Shown here: one piece after another, positions 15,354 through 16,028 of the stretch
How positions within the stretch are numbered: the stretch's first letter is position 1
How the letters are laid out: each line of letters starts with the position of its first letter
Assembly (NCBI GenBank): GCA_051155755.1
Contig: DAXETY010000073.1
Location: 1 to 16,028, forward strand
Reading direction: 5' to 3'
From: DAXETY01 sp051155755
Lineage (GTDB): Bacteria > Desulfobacterota > Desulfobacteria > Desulfobacterales > SG8-13
Length of the DNA stretch: 16,028 bases
Made by a program: the position numbers and the translations under genes
Notes under the pieces: generated by a model
Database searches by the model: none
Seen by the model: only the letters and a program-made list of their open reading frames with translations
Told to the model about the DNA's origin: nothing

Positions 15354-16028
15354 TCATTTTGAACCAGCATCGGGCTGGGTGTGGTTTCCATTGCAGGAAT
15401 CGAGGCGATAGGTCTTGATCTTTCGCATCAACGTGGACCGTGAAATTCCCAGCGCCCGGGCGCTTTGGGTGTGGTTGTGGTGGTAGGCGCTGAGGGCACT
15501 GCGGATATGTTCTTTTTCGATTTCCTTCAGCGGGACGATTGCCTCGCGACCGGATGCCGACGGCTCCCGGGGGCGGCCGTCGGCGGGGGAAGTCGGATTG
15601 GCGGTAATACCGGTCGGACGTTGAAGCAGCTGAGAAGGTCGCAGTCTGTCGTCATCGCGCAGAATGACGGTGCGTTCGATTACATTGCGCAGTTCGCGCA
15701 CGTTGCCGGGCCAGGCGTAGTTCATCAGCGTCTCCAGTTCATCCGCATCCAGAAACAGAGACAAATTGGGTGCGATTTCGCTCAGAAAGGATCGACACAA
15801 CTGCGGTATGTCATCCAGGTGTTCCCGTAAGGGGGGCAGGTGAATGTGCAGGACGCCGAGCCGATAGTACAGGTCCTTGCGAAAAATGCGACTTTCGATG
15901 GCCTGATCCAGATCGACGTTGGTGGCGGCAATGATTCTGGCTTCAACCGGCCGGAGGGTTTGACCGCCGATCCGCTTGATCTTTTTCTCATCCAGTGCGC
16001 CCAGGAGTTTAGACTGAAGATGCAGCGG
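15354..16028 (-). CDS. NtrC-family sigma-54-dependent activator, C-terminal part (5' end outside window)
   Basis: The last 224 residues of an enhancer-binding protein, with the frame open to the window edge. It begins inside the AAA+ domain with PLHLQSKLLGALDEKKIKRI. Sensor I ARIIAATNVDL (30-40), the arginine-finger region FRKDLYYRLGVL (49-60), LPPLREHLDDIPQL (64-77) and sensor II WPGNVREL (106-113) follow in the standard order. A polar linker (about 145-168) leads to a Fis-type helix-turn-helix (about 170-209, ARALGISRSTLMRKIKTYRL). The Walker A, GAFTGA loop and any N-terminal sensory or receiver domain lie outside the window. It would drive ATP-dependent open-complex formation at sigma-54 promoters. 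The one at 15175-15190, 165 bp past its stop, is an obvious target. Confidence 0.93.
   Translation of the reverse strand, partial: PLHLQSKLLGALDEKKIKRIGGQTLRPVEARIIAATNVDLDQAIESRIFRKDLYYRLGVLHIHLPPLREHLDDIPQLCRSFLSEIAPNLSLFLDADELETLMNYAWPGNVRELRNVIERTVILRDDDRLRPSQLLQRPTGITANPTSPADGRPREPSASGREAIVPLKEIEKEHIRSALSAYHHNHTQSARALGISRSTLMRKIKTYRLDSCNGNHTQPDAGSK

Noticed and set aside
15082..15357. N-terminal extension of the response regulator to ATG 15357, which overlaps the activator stop as ATGA
   Set aside because: No ribosome binding site, the extra 92 residues look non-coding, and the segment contains the sigma-54 promoter; the ATGA overlap is taken as coincidence.
15782..15991. Separate small minus-strand frame near the window end, hinting at a frameshift in the activator
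   Set aside because: The activator frame itself is continuous from 15354 to 16028 with all expected AAA+ motifs, so the other frame is a shadow.

Overview
The window (about 16 kb, GC-rich) looks like chromosome from an anaerobic Desulfobacterota bacterium, most likely a Desulfobacterales-type sulfate reducer. That placement is inferred from gene content and from the short tandem-repeat clusters between genes. No rRNA, tRNA, CRISPR array, transposase or phage gene was found.

Plus strand, 1-7952: a LivFGHMK-type ABC importer operon. The order is ATP-binding protein LivG (cut by the window edge), a long-chain-type acyl-CoA synthetase, permeases LivH and LivM, a periplasmic binding protein, ATP-binding protein LivF, and a small LEA14-like lipoprotein. 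A strong hairpin terminator follows (7987-8026). A CoA ligase overlapping livG and preceding livH suggests that the importer feeds a carboxylic acid, rather than or as well as a branched-chain amino acid, to CoA activation.

Plus strand, 8320-9846: a second AMP-binding (acyl-CoA synthetase-like) protein whose ATP-binding loop and catalytic lysine motif are both degenerate. It is flanked on both sides by gaps full of 7- and 8-bp tandem repeats.

Minus strand, 16028-10196: a signalling cluster. It starts with the C-terminal half of an NtrC-type sigma-54 activator at the window edge. Next come a response regulator with two receiver domains around DUF4388, zinc-ribbon and TPR segments, a short soluble histidine kinase overlapping its stop codon, and a GAF-GAF hybrid histidine kinase. 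A good sigma-54 (-24/-12) promoter lies just upstream of the response regulator, with a dyad about 150 bp further upstream, so the activator may drive the operon behind it.

The least explained material is in the gaps at 3685-3967, 7953-8319 and 9847-10195. They share three degenerate short-repeat families (CTCATAG and GTCCGTT heptamers, CGGCGAAA octamer), often as inverted arms that could form large hairpins. The other main oddities are the degenerate CoA ligase, the sigma-54 circuit and the unusual response regulator.
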